Below the pieces are notes generated by a model. That model made no database searches. It had not been told where the DNA came from and worked only from the letters and a program-made list of their open reading frames with translations. 64,000 nt of DNA from Filifactor alocis ATCC 35896. Lineage in GTDB: Bacteria > Bacillota > Clostridia > Peptostreptococcales > Filifactoraceae. The position numbers were made by a program, and so were the translations under genes. Location: the NCBI RefSeq assembly GCF_000163895.2, contig NC_016630.1, forward strand, positions 310,001-374,000, given 5' to 3'. Numbering within the stretch: the first letter of the stretch is position 1; the number at the start of each line of letters is the position of its first letter. This document shows, piece after piece, positions 43,132 to 51,681 of the stretch.

Positions 43132-43155
43132 CTTATCTTTCCTCCTAATAAATAA

Positions 43156-43614
43156 CTAAAAGTCTACCTTTAACTTTATTGATGCAATATCTTTTTTTGA
43201 TAAACAAAGTTGTTCATCTTCCGATTGAATGACTATATTCCCTGTTTCATCCAAACCAATCAGAACTCCGGATAATTCTTTTTGTCCATTCACAGGTTGA
43301 TATAATTTTAATTCTATTTCTTTACCGGATTCTCTAATAAAATCTCTTTCTTTTTTTAATGCTCTGCCAAGTCCCGGAGTGGAAACTTCTAAAAAATATT
43401 GTTGTTGTATCGGATCTTTTTCATCTAATAGTTTATTTAAAACTCTTGTGATGTCTGAAATTTCATCAATATCTAAGCCACCGTCTTTATCTACAAAAAC
43501 CCTCAGATAATAAAAAGCCCCCTCTTTTACATACTCAACATCTACCAATTCATACTTTTCATCCAACACACTCAAAAATAATTCTTCTATTTGAACAGCA
43601 ATTCTTTTTGACAT
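43156..43614 (-). CDS. rimP: Ribosome maturation factor RimP
   Basis: Needed for 30S assembly, 152 residues. Key stretches are LVDVEYVKEGAFYYLRVFVDKDGGLDIDEISDITR (in part), YFLEVSTPGLGRAL and VIQSEDEQLCLSKKDIASIKLKVDF. It is the first gene of the nusA-infB operon, with GGAGGTG upstream. A promoter and a strong leader hairpin precede it. Confidence 0.96.
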   Translation of the reverse strand: MSKRIAVQIEELFLSVLDEKYELVDVEYVKEGAFYYLRVFVDKDGGLDIDEISDITRVLNKLLDEKDPIQQQYFLEVSTPGLGRALKKERDFIRESGKEIELKLYQPVNGQKELSGVLIGLDETGNIVIQSEDEQLCLSKKDIASIKLKVDF

Positions 43615-43735
43615 TTTAAGTGTTCACCTCCAAATTCAATATAAAAAATTTATAACAGTTAAAAGCATTTCATTCAAAACAAGCAAACCGTCCATGCTTT
43701 ACTCAAATAAAACATCTGCATAAATCCCCAAACAA

Positions 43736-43761
43736 CAAGGAGTGGGTTTGCCCACTCCTTG
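43736..43761 (-). promoter_or_regulatory. GC-rich leader hairpin of the rimP-nusA operon
   Basis: CAAGGAGTGGG and its exact complement around a 4-base loop (CAAA in the RNA) make an 11-bp stem. It lies about 20 bases after the predicted rimP transcription start and about 120 bases before the rimP ATG. No T run follows, so it is not a plain terminator for the prepilin genes. Confidence 0.6.
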
Positions 43762-43788
43762 CCAAAAATCTTCTCTAATGATTCTTAC

Positions 43789-43817
43789 AGTATAGCAAAG
43801 AATAAATTATTTATCAA
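43789..43817 (-). promoter_or_regulatory. Promoter of the rimP-nusA-infB operon
   Basis: Minus-strand TTGATA (43812-43817), 17-base spacer, TATACT (43789-43794): a strong vegetative promoter match. It gives a leader of about 165 bases before rimP and separates this operon from the pilus genes upstream. Confidence 0.75.
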
Positions 43818-43849
43818 GTATTACTGTTAAATCAACTACAATAAGTAAA

Positions 43850-44434
43850 TCATTCTAATAAAGACACAAAAAAATGATACTTCTCTTCATAATTCTCTAA
43901 AATAATTCCTATCTCAAAATCTTTTTCAGATATTCTTTTAATCGTCATCTCTTTGACTCCATTTCCGATTTCATAGTGAAATTTTCCTATTACCTGACCA
44001 CAATGTACATCCTTCCCGGATTTTATCTTATGAACACAAATTGGGTTTGTTGGTATATCTCTTCTTAAAAATATAAATGTGTTAACCTCGTAAAACTTAC
44101 TAACATTGCCGAATCCTATATTATAATTTTCACTTCCATCGTCTAACTGAGATAATTTGATACACTTTATCGAAATCTCAGAAGTTGGAATTTCCACAAT
44201 TGTTTTTCCATCCGTTGTTAAAACTTCATCTATGGAAACAGATTTTGAAAACTGAGATTCAATAATTCCTGCTATCATATCTTGATCCAAAAATATCTTG
44301 TCTTTATTTATGTTAGAATTTACATATTTTTGAGTAGAGATAACAAATTGTAGTAAATATTGAACAATAAGTACAGAAATAGTTATCACAATCAACACTT
44401 CTATCAGTATGTATCCTCTATCCTTTTTCTTCAA
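43850..44434 (-). CDS. Type IV prepilin-like protein (last of four)
   Basis: A 194-residue pseudopilin. The leader MKKKDRG is followed by YILIEVLIVITISVLIVQYLL: prepilin peptidase would cut after Gly7, leaving the usual Glu at position +5 and a hydrophobic N-terminal helix. The rest is a variable globular domain, predicted to lie outside the membrane once assembled. It overlaps the preceding prepilin gene by 17 bases and ends the pilus operon. Confidence 0.8.
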   Translation of the reverse strand: MKKKDRGYILIEVLIVITISVLIVQYLLQFVISTQKYVNSNINKDKIFLDQDMIAGIIESQFSKSVSIDEVLTTDGKTIVEIPTSEISIKCIKLSQLDDGSENYNIGFGNVSKFYEVNTFIFLRRDIPTNPICVHKIKSGKDVHCGQVIGKFHYEIGNGVKEMTIKRISEKDFEIGIILENYEEKYHFFVSLLE

Positions 44435-44906
44435 TGATTAACACCCTTCCACTTATTGGAACTATCGTCATTTTAAAAAATACTTTAGATTTCTGGTTAG
44501 AACCTATGTAAACAGACATAATTCCATTCTTCTCAAACGCATGATGGTGATTGTATCCTATACACATATCATTAATTGGAACAAGACTATTTTTATCTTT
44601 CCCGGAATAGAGTATAACATGATTAGATAAACCACCTTCATAAATAGACTGATTCGCGGCATCTCTTACACTGTAACAGTATTTTTCTTCAGAATCTTTT
44701 TTAATATATAATCTGATTATTTGTCCGGATGAACAAGAATATTTTCTGCAATACTCACACACATACTTTAACTGATAAGCATCACTACGTTCCTTGATGT
44801 AGTTTGTAGTAGAAAAAGATATACGATATGTGGCAATAGAAACTATAATTGCAATTACAATAACAATTTCAATCAAAGAAAATCCCCTTCGTTTCAATTT
44901 TATCAC
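44418..44906 (-). CDS. Type IV prepilin-like protein (third)
   Basis: A 162-residue pseudopilin of the GspH/ComGD-like kind. Leader MIKLKRRG, cleavage before FSLIEIVIVIAIIVSIA, Glu at +5. The mature part has several Cys (KYVCEYCRKYSCSSGQ, KYCYSVR), an unusual density for a pilin in an anaerobe. It shares one base with the upstream gene, so translation is coupled. Confidence 0.82.
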   Translation of the reverse strand: MIKLKRRGFSLIEIVIVIAIIVSIATYRISFSTTNYIKERSDAYQLKYVCEYCRKYSCSSGQIIRLYIKKDSEEKYCYSVRDAANQSIYEGGLSNHVILYSGKDKNSLVPINDMCIGYNHHHAFEKNGIMSVYIGSNQKSKVFFKMTIVPISGRVLIIEEKG

Positions 44907-45520
44907 TATTCCTTTTTAATAAAATTAACTCCTCCGTTTTTTATAAAAGAATCCCAATCTACCTGTTTTGAAACAGACTTATCTTTTTCCAATTTAATAT
45001 CAGGACACTCTACATTTACCATACCGAAAAAATAAAATGTACTTTCCAATCTTCTTCCGTTTCCTCTATACAAAAAGCACATCACATTCTTTGAATCTCC
45101 GGCAGAATCTACATACTCCACTTTTTTGACTTTATACAACTCTACATACAGTCTTGATAAATGTAATGCTTCTTTCCAATCTTTGGTATCAAACATCCCT
45201 TTTGTATAATAAGTAGAATTATAAAACCTATATTCCATGTCATTGATGACATCTTCTTCAGATGAATTTTGCATAGAACCTACTCTCTCATAACATGTAT
45301 CTGCCATATGTCTCCACTGTTCATCAACAACACACTTTGTATAGCTACACAACAAAACCTGGATACTTCTTTGATCCAAATCTTTTTGCACGCGAAAAGA
45401 GTCTAAATTCACAAATCTTCTTTTCAATGTAATCGATGCAGTAATCAAACTTACGGAAACCACAATAGTTGTCATAATCATAATGGTAGAAATCAAAATG
45501 CTCCCCTTACGAATCCTCAT
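44906..45520 (-). CDS. GspK/PilX-like prepilin lacking Glu+5 (second)
   Basis: A 204-residue protein with leader MRIRKG, then SILISTIMIMTTIVVSVSLI. Cleavage after Gly would leave Ser, not Glu, at +5, as in GspK/PilX minor pilins that cap the tip. The larger C-terminal domain fits that role. The start overlaps the upstream gene by 4 bases (ATGA). Confidence 0.75.
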   Translation of the reverse strand: MRIRKGSILISTIMIMTTIVVSVSLITASITLKRRFVNLDSFRVQKDLDQRSIQVLLCSYTKCVVDEQWRHMADTCYERVGSMQNSSEEDVINDMEYRFYNSTYYTKGMFDTKDWKEALHLSRLYVELYKVKKVEYVDSAGDSKNVMCFLYRGNGRRLESTFYFFGMVNVECPDIKLEKDKSVSKQVDWDSFIKNGGVNFIKKE

Positions 45521-45843
45521 GGCACCTCCACACTTTCAACAAAAAATAATTTCTCTGTATTATCTCGATCTGAATAATCCACTTCTATAACCTTTACAGG
45601 AATACTGAAACTGCCTGTTCTTAGTTCCATATGCTTAATGTCTTTTTTGATATCCTCTAAAAAAACATTCCCATCAGCGTATAGTTGCTTATCAAGCTTA
45701 TCTTTATGATTTCTATGTTGATGCATAGACTTATCAAATTGTTGATTAATATTTAAAATTTTTATAACAGTAAAAGACATCATGATACATATAAAAATAG
45801 ACACCATCAATTCAAGTAATACTACTCCTTTTCTTTTTTTCAC
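45517..45843 (-). CDS. Type IV prepilin-like protein (first of four)
   Basis: A 108-residue pseudopilin. Leader MKKRKG, then VVLLELMVSIFICIMMSFTVI, with Glu at +5. It has a short globular tail rich in Lys/Asp. Size and place resemble ComGF/GspJ-like minor pilins rather than a major pilin. Confidence 0.78.
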   Translation of the reverse strand: MKKRKGVVLLELMVSIFICIMMSFTVIKILNINQQFDKSMHQHRNHKDKLDKQLYADGNVFLEDIKKDIKHMELRTGSFSIPVKVIEVDYSDRDNTEKLFFVESVEVP

Positions 45844-45872
45844 AGTATCCTCCTAATTACCAAGATAACTTT

Positions 45873-46310
45873 TTATCCTTTATTTTTAATTAAAATTTCT
45901 ATTGTTGTATTCAAATACTGACTATCTTCAAGAGAAGAATTGATTGATAAAATCTTATATTTGCCGTTATTCCATTCAGAGGATTCCAATAGCTTTTGCA
46001 GTTGAATTTTTGAACATTGTAATTCTAAAGATAATTGAATTGATTCATTTTGTGTCATGCTAAAGTTTCTGTTTAAAATAACAATACCTTCTTTTTTCAT
46101 AATTTCATCTAATTGAAACAACCAATATTCTATATCTCTATCATCTTGTTTTCCTTTTTCTGCTGACAAATCATACTTCGAAAGCTGATGTTCCATCTCC
46201 ATCCTTGATAATTGATAAGAATGAATACTTTTGATGTTTGGAATGATTACCCATAAAATATCCACAACTACAAAGACAATAAAAAATATAATATATTTTT
46301 TCTTCATCAC
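45873..46310 (-). CDS. PilO-like pilus assembly protein
   Basis: A 145-residue protein with one N-terminal transmembrane segment (about 6-24), a short heptad-like stretch (MEMEHQLSKYDLS) and a C-terminal alpha/beta domain. That is the bitopic architecture of PilO/GspM alignment-subcomplex proteins. Direct sequence similarity is weak and the call rests on topology and position: it overlaps the PilN-like gene by 4 bases and precedes the prepilins. Confidence 0.6.
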   Translation of the reverse strand: MMKKKYIIFFIVFVVVDILWVIIPNIKSIHSYQLSRMEMEHQLSKYDLSAEKGKQDDRDIEYWLFQLDEIMKKEGIVILNRNFSMTQNESIQLSLELQCSKIQLQKLLESSEWNNGKYKILSINSSLEDSQYLNTTIEILIKNKG

Positions 46311-46714
46311 TTCACCGTCAATACCAAACTATTCCACTTCCCTTTTCCCTCTCCTCGTGAAATATAGCTCGTGTACCCTTTCTTGTTCAAAGCTTTTCTC
46401 ATTTTATCAAAGTCTTTATTTTCAGATATATTCATTTCAACATCAACAACATCTTCCTTTGAACGAAACCCTATTACGTTGAACTCATCTATATTCGAAA
46501 GAATAATAATCAATTTTTCAGAATCCACAAATATATCAGTATCTCCTTCTGATATCAAATCATTTTTAGATTTCATCTCATAAATAGACTTTACCTCATC
46601 TAATCTTTCTCTTTCTTTCGTATATCTGTACTCCAAAAAAACGCTGATGGCAGAAAGTAGAATTAATATCAAAATCATACCCTTAGATATTTCTTGCATA
46701 ATAAACTTTTTCAC
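46307..46714 (-). CDS. PilN-like pilus assembly protein
   Basis: A 135-residue bitopic protein: a short cytoplasmic N-terminus, a transmembrane segment (about 11-27), a coiled stretch (YTKERERLDEVKSIYEMKS) and a small C-terminal domain (VVDVEMNISENKDFDKMRKALNKKGY). This matches PilN/ComGx-type alignment proteins in layout. Assigned from topology and its place between the PilC-like and PilO-like genes. No PilM gene accompanies it. Confidence 0.58.
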   Translation of the reverse strand: MKKFIMQEISKGMILILILLSAISVFLEYRYTKERERLDEVKSIYEMKSKNDLISEGDTDIFVDSEKLIIILSNIDEFNVIGFRSKEDVVDVEMNISENKDFDKMRKALNKKGYTSYISRGEGKGKWNSLVLTVK

Positions 46715-46726
46715 ATCATGCCCTCC

Positions 46727-47833
46727 TTACATATACACTTCCGTCACATTCATCAAAGGAATGATAGAAAATGCTACAATTCCAACCAATAGTCCTAAAC
46801 ACAATATCATCACAGGTTGTCCATAGTCCGATATTTTTGAAATCATTTTTTCCGAATCTCTTTTGTACAAAAAACACAGCGCATGAATGTTCTCGCGAAG
46901 TCCTCCCGACTCTTCTCCCTGCCGTATATATGAGATATCATTTACAGAAAACAACTCCGGATATTCTGAAATTGCATCAGCAACAGATTTTCCTCGTTCT
47001 ATCAAAAAAATCATTTCTGAAAAAACTTTCTTCAAATATCTGTTCTGTTCTGTTTCCTCTATTATTTTCAAAGATTCTTTTATTGCAATTCCACCATCTA
47101 ACATGCATGATATCCTCCACAAAAAATCTTTTTGAAAAAACAATCTTTTGATCTTACGAATCAAAGGAACTCGAAATTGTATCTTTCCATAATAATCATG
47201 CCAATAATCTGTTTCGCAAAATTTCATGATTCCATATATACTCCACATACACACCACCCATAGGAAAGCTCTATGATTTTTTTGAATGGTATATACAATA
47301 TTAAAATATTTCAAGCTGGAAGGAAGAGGAATATTGGAATCACTATATATCTCTAATAAACTCGGAAAAACATTATTAAATGTAAATAAGAACAACAAAG
47401 CAATATTACACAATACTATCGTTGGATAAATGGATATCTTTAACAATTCTTCCTTCATCATTTCTCGATTTTGATAATATTTGTATACATTCTCCAGAGC
47501 ATCAGGAATATTACCGGTTTCTTCTCCAATATGTATTGTTGCAAACACAAATTCATCACCAATTCCACGATTTTTTAAGGAATGACTCAAAGAAATTCCC
47601 TGTACAATATCGTCCTTCACTTGGGTCAATCTCTGTTCTTTCGGAAATTCATTCTTTAGAATTGTTAGTGTTCTGAGCAAAGGAATGTTTCTGTTTGTAA
47701 AACTATACAACAAATAAAAAATCTCTTTCCTCTCCCTATCTTTTAACTCTTTTTTTATAAAAACATCAAACTTCTCCTTATCCTTGAGTGTAATTTCTGT
47801 AAACAGTCGACTATATATAGATTTCAATATCAA
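46727..47833 (-). CDS. Type IV pilus/T2SS inner-membrane platform protein
   Basis: GspF/PilC/ComGB homologue of 368 residues, the membrane platform that the assembly ATPase turns. It has two related halves (about 40-165 and 240-365), each ending in hydrophobic segments; the first carries GDEFVFATIHIGEETGNIPDALENV and the second SYIRQGEESGGLRENIHAL. The start is TTG overlapping the ATPase stop (TTGA), with GGAG 10 bases upstream. Confidence 0.92.
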   Translation of the reverse strand: MILKSIYSRLFTEITLKDKEKFDVFIKKELKDRERKEIFYLLYSFTNRNIPLLRTLTILKNEFPKEQRLTQVKDDIVQGISLSHSLKNRGIGDEFVFATIHIGEETGNIPDALENVYKYYQNREMMKEELLKISIYPTIVLCNIALLFLFTFNNVFPSLLEIYSDSNIPLPSSLKYFNIVYTIQKNHRAFLWVVCMWSIYGIMKFCETDYWHDYYGKIQFRVPLIRKIKRLFFQKDFLWRISCMLDGGIAIKESLKIIEETEQNRYLKKVFSEMIFLIERGKSVADAISEYPELFSVNDISYIRQGEESGGLRENIHALCFLYKRDSEKMISKISDYGQPVMILCLGLLVGIVAFSIIPLMNVTEVYM

Positions 47834-49278
47834 TCAACATCATCTCCTTCGCAAAAACATATCGCATCTTCAAGAGACATATCTCCATTCCAAAAAAGCT
47901 GTTTTACTTGTTTAAAAACACTTAAATCTTTTCTTGATTTAAGATGACCACTTTGTAAAATTTCATTCTTCATCTCATCATCCACAAAAATGACCTGAAA
48001 TATCGGTCTTTGTCTATCGTAACCGGTATATTGACAACGCTCACATCCCCTTCTGGCGTAAATATTATCTCCTAGATGTAACGAGAGTTCTTCAATATCA
48101 TTTCCAAAATACTCTTCCTGCTCTTTACATGCCGGACACAATATTCTCACGAGTCTTTGATTAACAACAAGTCCTAATGACATTGATAATACCTGTGAGT
48201 TGATTCCTATGCTGACCATTCTATCAATTGCACTTTGAGCACTTTTCGTATGCAATGTACTAATCACAAAATGTCCTGTTAAACTACTTTGTATTGCCGT
48301 ATTACATGTTTCAAAGTCCCGTATTTCTCCTATTGCCAAAACATCAGGATCTTGTCTAAGCATAGCTCTTAACGCTTCCAAAAATCCATATTCACTTTCT
48401 TTACAAACTTGAACTTGAGTAATTCCTTCTATCGCATATTCCACGGGATCTTCTAAACTAATGATATGTTTTTCTCCATCATGTATGGTGTTTAGACAAC
48501 ATCGCATGGTTGTACTTTTCCCGCTGCTCGTCGGTCCTGTTATCAATAAAAATCCACTGTCTCTTTTTAGAAAAGAATTCAATTTAACTTGATCTTCCAC
48601 TCTCATTTCCAGCTCATCTATTTCAAATGGCACACTATTTTGATTCAATAAACGCAAATGAATTTTTTCATTATCTACAACCGGAACTACAGACACACGA
48701 ATATCCACTTGAATATTTTCTGCATCATAATTAAAAATAATTTTACCGTCTCGAGGATTTCTATTCTTTGAAATATCAATAGATGCTTTTACCTTAATTG
48801 CTCGAATAAAATCATCTGATATTTCTTTATCCAAAATGCAAAATGTCTTCAATGCACCTCTTACTCTAAATCTTACCAACAATCCCAACTTAGATTGAAA
48901 AAAATGAATATCCGTGGCATTCATATCCAGCGCACAACACAATATCAAGTCTAATAACTTCAAGATATCTCCATTTTCTAAAACATGATTTAGTTGCACA
49001 TCCATCAAATTATTTGACTGCACCAAAGTATAATAGGTGACAATACATCTTGAAATTAAAATATCATTTGCCTCTTTCCAAATAATATCTGTAATTCCTT
49101 TTTCAGATAGATACTGCTTCATTCTTTGCTTGTTTTCCTCTGAATAATTTTCATTATGTAAAATAGAAATCATATTTTTCGATAAATCAAAGGGAAATAT
49201 ATGATTCCGTTCTGCAACAATTTCTTCAATATAATCTGTTGCATCCAAGTTCTTAACTTCAAACATTTTTGAATTCAA
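47830..49278 (-). CDS. Type IV pilus/T2SS assembly ATPase (PilB/GspE/ComGA)
   Basis: Hexameric ATPase powering pilin assembly, 482 residues. After an N-terminal domain of ~100 residues comes the catalytic part: Walker A GPTSSGKST at 248-256, Asp box SLEDPVE at 274-280, Walker B DVLAIGEIRD at 312-321, His box SLTGHFVISTLHT at 332-344. A zinc site of four Cys (381, 384, 412, 415) is typical of assembly rather than retraction ATPases. No PilT is seen. The start is TTG with AAAGGTGA, 12 bases after the helicase-like gene. Confidence 0.94.
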   Translation of the reverse strand: MNSKMFEVKNLDATDYIEEIVAERNHIFPFDLSKNMISILHNENYSEENKQRMKQYLSEKGITDIIWKEANDILISRCIVTYYTLVQSNNLMDVQLNHVLENGDILKLLDLILCCALDMNATDIHFFQSKLGLLVRFRVRGALKTFCILDKEISDDFIRAIKVKASIDISKNRNPRDGKIIFNYDAENIQVDIRVSVVPVVDNEKIHLRLLNQNSVPFEIDELEMRVEDQVKLNSFLKRDSGFLLITGPTSSGKSTTMRCCLNTIHDGEKHIISLEDPVEYAIEGITQVQVCKESEYGFLEALRAMLRQDPDVLAIGEIRDFETCNTAIQSSLTGHFVISTLHTKSAQSAIDRMVSIGINSQVLSMSLGLVVNQRLVRILCPACKEQEEYFGNDIEELSLHLGDNIYARRGCERCQYTGYDRQRPIFQVIFVDDEMKNEILQSGHLKSRKDLSVFKQVKQLFWNGDMSLEDAICFCEGDDVD

Positions 49279-49290
49279 TTAACATCACCT

Positions 49291-51093
49291 TTATTCTTCT
49301 AACTTAAAAAAACTTTCCCTTATCATCTGACTCCAACGATTCTTATTCAAATCAGATTCTCTATCTTCTATAAATAAGTATAATCTTTCTAAACTTCGAT
49401 TTAAAATAGTATAAATAATGTTAAATTCTTGCAAAAAAATTTGTTCTTCTAAAATATGTTTCCGAAAAGACAATTCAACACTTTCCAGTTCTAAAAAAAA
49501 CACAACACTAAATTCTAAATTTGAAACAGTATATACGTTAGATAAGGTAACACCAATCTTATTCGTCATATTGGTCATCTCATCCGTTGCAATTAAAAAT
49601 GGAATATCCTGCTCCTTCAGCATATTCTTAATCAAAAATTGATAAAAAACATAATTGTTACCTTTCATCTTTTTAGAATTAAAAGGATAGACAATACAAA
49701 TATCTGAGTAGCGATACCCTTGCTCCAAACACATGGTAATTTGTTTACAAATAATCCTAAGGCTATCATTAATATCTTTTGTCAAAAAATATCCTGACAA
49801 ACCAACATTTTTTATCTTGGTATATCCCTTTTTAGCATATTCTTCTAATCCCATACCGTAATATTTTTCAACATAATCTCTTGCTTGATCAATAAATGTG
49901 TTAATTGAATTGTTTATATTGGTACATGCTCTATAATTTGTTTTCAAATAAATAATTTCATCAAAATCTACCTGATCAATATCTTTCCAAATAGATTTTC
50001 TTGAATTTCGAATATCTTTTGACTTGTCCTGTGAAACAATAAAAAAACTCTTTTTTGTATAAATACTCCCTAACAAAAAATCAATCTCTATATCAGAAAA
50101 ATTTTCGGATTCATCCAAAAATATTCCGCGATAAATACGTTTGTTTTTATAAATCTGAGATATTTTCTTAAATATCTTCAAAAATTCTGTATCAAAAGTC
50201 TTAAATCCTTTGCTTATTGGCATATTAAGTCCGTATGGTTTCCCGAGTTGCAAAATGTACTGATGAAAATTGATGATTTTTAAATTATCAATTTTCAAGT
50301 TTTTCATTTCCAGTATCCCTTTTAATTTATTTACCAATTGCTTATTAAAAGTAATATAGATAAATTCATCATTCGGGAATAATTTCGATAACTTTATCGC
50401 TCTGTTAAATAAAATCGTTGTTTTGCCTGTTCCGGAAGAACCTTCTATTAAAGTCCTTCCATATTTTATGGAATTGATATGTTTTATCTCCACAGAATCC
50501 ATAAATATCGCCTTATACTCATGATTTCTATAAAAATAGTTAATATCGCTCAAATTACCTTTTCCGCTTCTTAAATCCGTAGATTTTTTAAAAATGTAAT
50601 AATCTTTCATCATAGTCAATTGAAAACAATTTATTTCTTCTTCAGAAAAAGTACAACTTAAATAGTTGTCAAATAATTCTTCACTATTAATTAATCGTTC
50701 AAAAATGTATTTATCAATAATATATCGTCTTTTATCTTCCAACCCAAATTCTGCTAAATCTACATATGGCATGATATAGTAGTATGGGATTTCAAAAGAA
50801 ATGTTGTTACAATTCAAAGTATCTTTAGCTTTTTGTATCTCCTCTTCCATTATCTCTAAGAGCTCTTCCGAAAGAATAGAAAACGTATCTTCGTTTGTGT
50901 CCATAAAGCGAAATAAACCTACACGTCCCTCATGGATATAGATAAAATCACTATATACATACGGAAAGGAAACTACCTTAGTAAAACCATATCCTTTCAA
51001 TTTATCTGACATATATCGGTAGAATTCTTTCTCACTGTTTCTAACCTTCAACGCATCTACATCTGATACACTACTCATTGTAAATAACTTCAA
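49291..51093 (-). CDS. Superfamily 1 helicase-like ATPase at head of pilus operon
   Basis: A protein of about 600 residues with UvrD/Rep-like motifs: Walker A GSSGTGKTT (about 227-235 in the longest frame), Ia YITFNKQLVNKL, II GIFLDESENF (about 332-341), III-like IVSQDK, IV LKTNYRA, V VYTVSNLEFSVVFF, VI IIYTILNRSLERLYLFIED. About 200 residues before Walker A match nothing I know. Start unsure: a TTG at 51093 has AAAGGA 9 bases upstream, an ATG at 51102 touches that site, and the frame is open to 51120. It lies 12 bases before the assembly ATPase gene. Confidence 0.82.
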   Translation of the reverse strand: MKLFTMSSVSDVDALKVRNSEKEFYRYMSDKLKGYGFTKVVSFPYVYSDFIYIHEGRVGLFRFMDTNEDTFSILSEELLEIMEEEIQKAKDTLNCNNISFEIPYYYIMPYVDLAEFGLEDKRRYIIDKYIFERLINSEELFDNYLSCTFSEEEINCFQLTMMKDYYIFKKSTDLRSGKGNLSDINYFYRNHEYKAIFMDSVEIKHINSIKYGRTLIEGSSGTGKTTILFNRAIKLSKLFPNDEFIYITFNKQLVNKLKGILEMKNLKIDNLKIINFHQYILQLGKPYGLNMPISKGFKTFDTEFLKIFKKISQIYKNKRIYRGIFLDESENFSDIEIDFLLGSIYTKKSFFIVSQDKSKDIRNSRKSIWKDIDQVDFDEIIYLKTNYRACTNINNSINTFIDQARDYVEKYYGMGLEEYAKKGYTKIKNVGLSGYFLTKDINDSLRIICKQITMCLEQGYRYSDICIVYPFNSKKMKGNNYVFYQFLIKNMLKEQDIPFLIATDEMTNMTNKIGVTLSNVYTVSNLEFSVVFFLELESVELSFRKHILEEQIFLQEFNIIYTILNRSLERLYLFIEDRESDLNKNRWSQMIRESFFKLEE

Positions 51094-51149
51094 TGTCACC
51101 ATTCCTTTTCTTTCAAACAATTCTTTTATCTGATAAACGCCATCTATAA

Positions 51150-51614
51150 CTACTTATTCTCTTTTTCCTGTAATATATGCTCTAACTCTTTTTGAAAAGA
51201 ATTCAAATCCTTAAACTCTCTATACACAGAAGCAAAACGTACATAGGCTACGTCATCCAGATCTTTTAAATGATTCATAACCATTTCTCCAATCAACTCA
51301 CTTTTAACCTCTCTCTTCATAGAATGAAATAAACTTCGTTCCACATCGTTTACAATCTCTTCCATTTGTTCAAACGATACAGGTCTCTTTTGACAAGATT
51401 GAACAATCCCTCTTAACACTTTCTCTCTGTCAAAATATTCTCTTGTCTTATCTTTTTTCTCAACGATTAGAATAATTTCCTCTATCTTTTCATAAGTTGT
51501 AAAGCGACGTTTACATACTTCACACTCTCTTCTTCTTCTAATTGCATTATTTTCATCTGTATGTCTGGAATCTACAACTTTAGAATCAACTGAATTGCAA
51601 AACGGACATTTCAT
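51150..51614 (-). CDS. nrdR: Transcriptional repressor NrdR
   Basis: Zinc-ribbon/ATP-cone repressor of ribonucleotide reductase genes, 154 residues. The N-terminus is MKCPFCNSVDSKVVDSR with a second Cys pair CEVCKRRF, followed by an ATP-cone (EKKDKTREYFDREKVLRGI). GGAGGG precedes the ATG at 51614. It lies directly after ftsZ, and its transcript may run into the helicase-pilus genes. Confidence 0.97.
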   Translation of the reverse strand: MKCPFCNSVDSKVVDSRHTDENNAIRRRRECEVCKRRFTTYEKIEEIILIVEKKDKTREYFDREKVLRGIVQSCQKRPVSFEQMEEIVNDVERSLFHSMKREVKSELIGEMVMNHLKDLDDVAYVRFASVYREFKDLNSFQKELEHILQEKENK

Positions 51615-51645
51615 ATTTTCCCTCCAAATGAATTTTTTATATGAC

Positions 51646-51674
51646 AAAAAAAGGAGAAACATTCTCCTTTTTTT
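51646..51674 (-). terminator. Terminator after ftsZ
   Basis: AAAAAAAGGAGAA and its complement form a 13-bp stem with a 3-base loop and T run on the minus strand, immediately after ftsZ. Being almost symmetrical, it may act on either strand. Confidence 0.85.
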
Positions 51675-51681
51675 AAAAACA

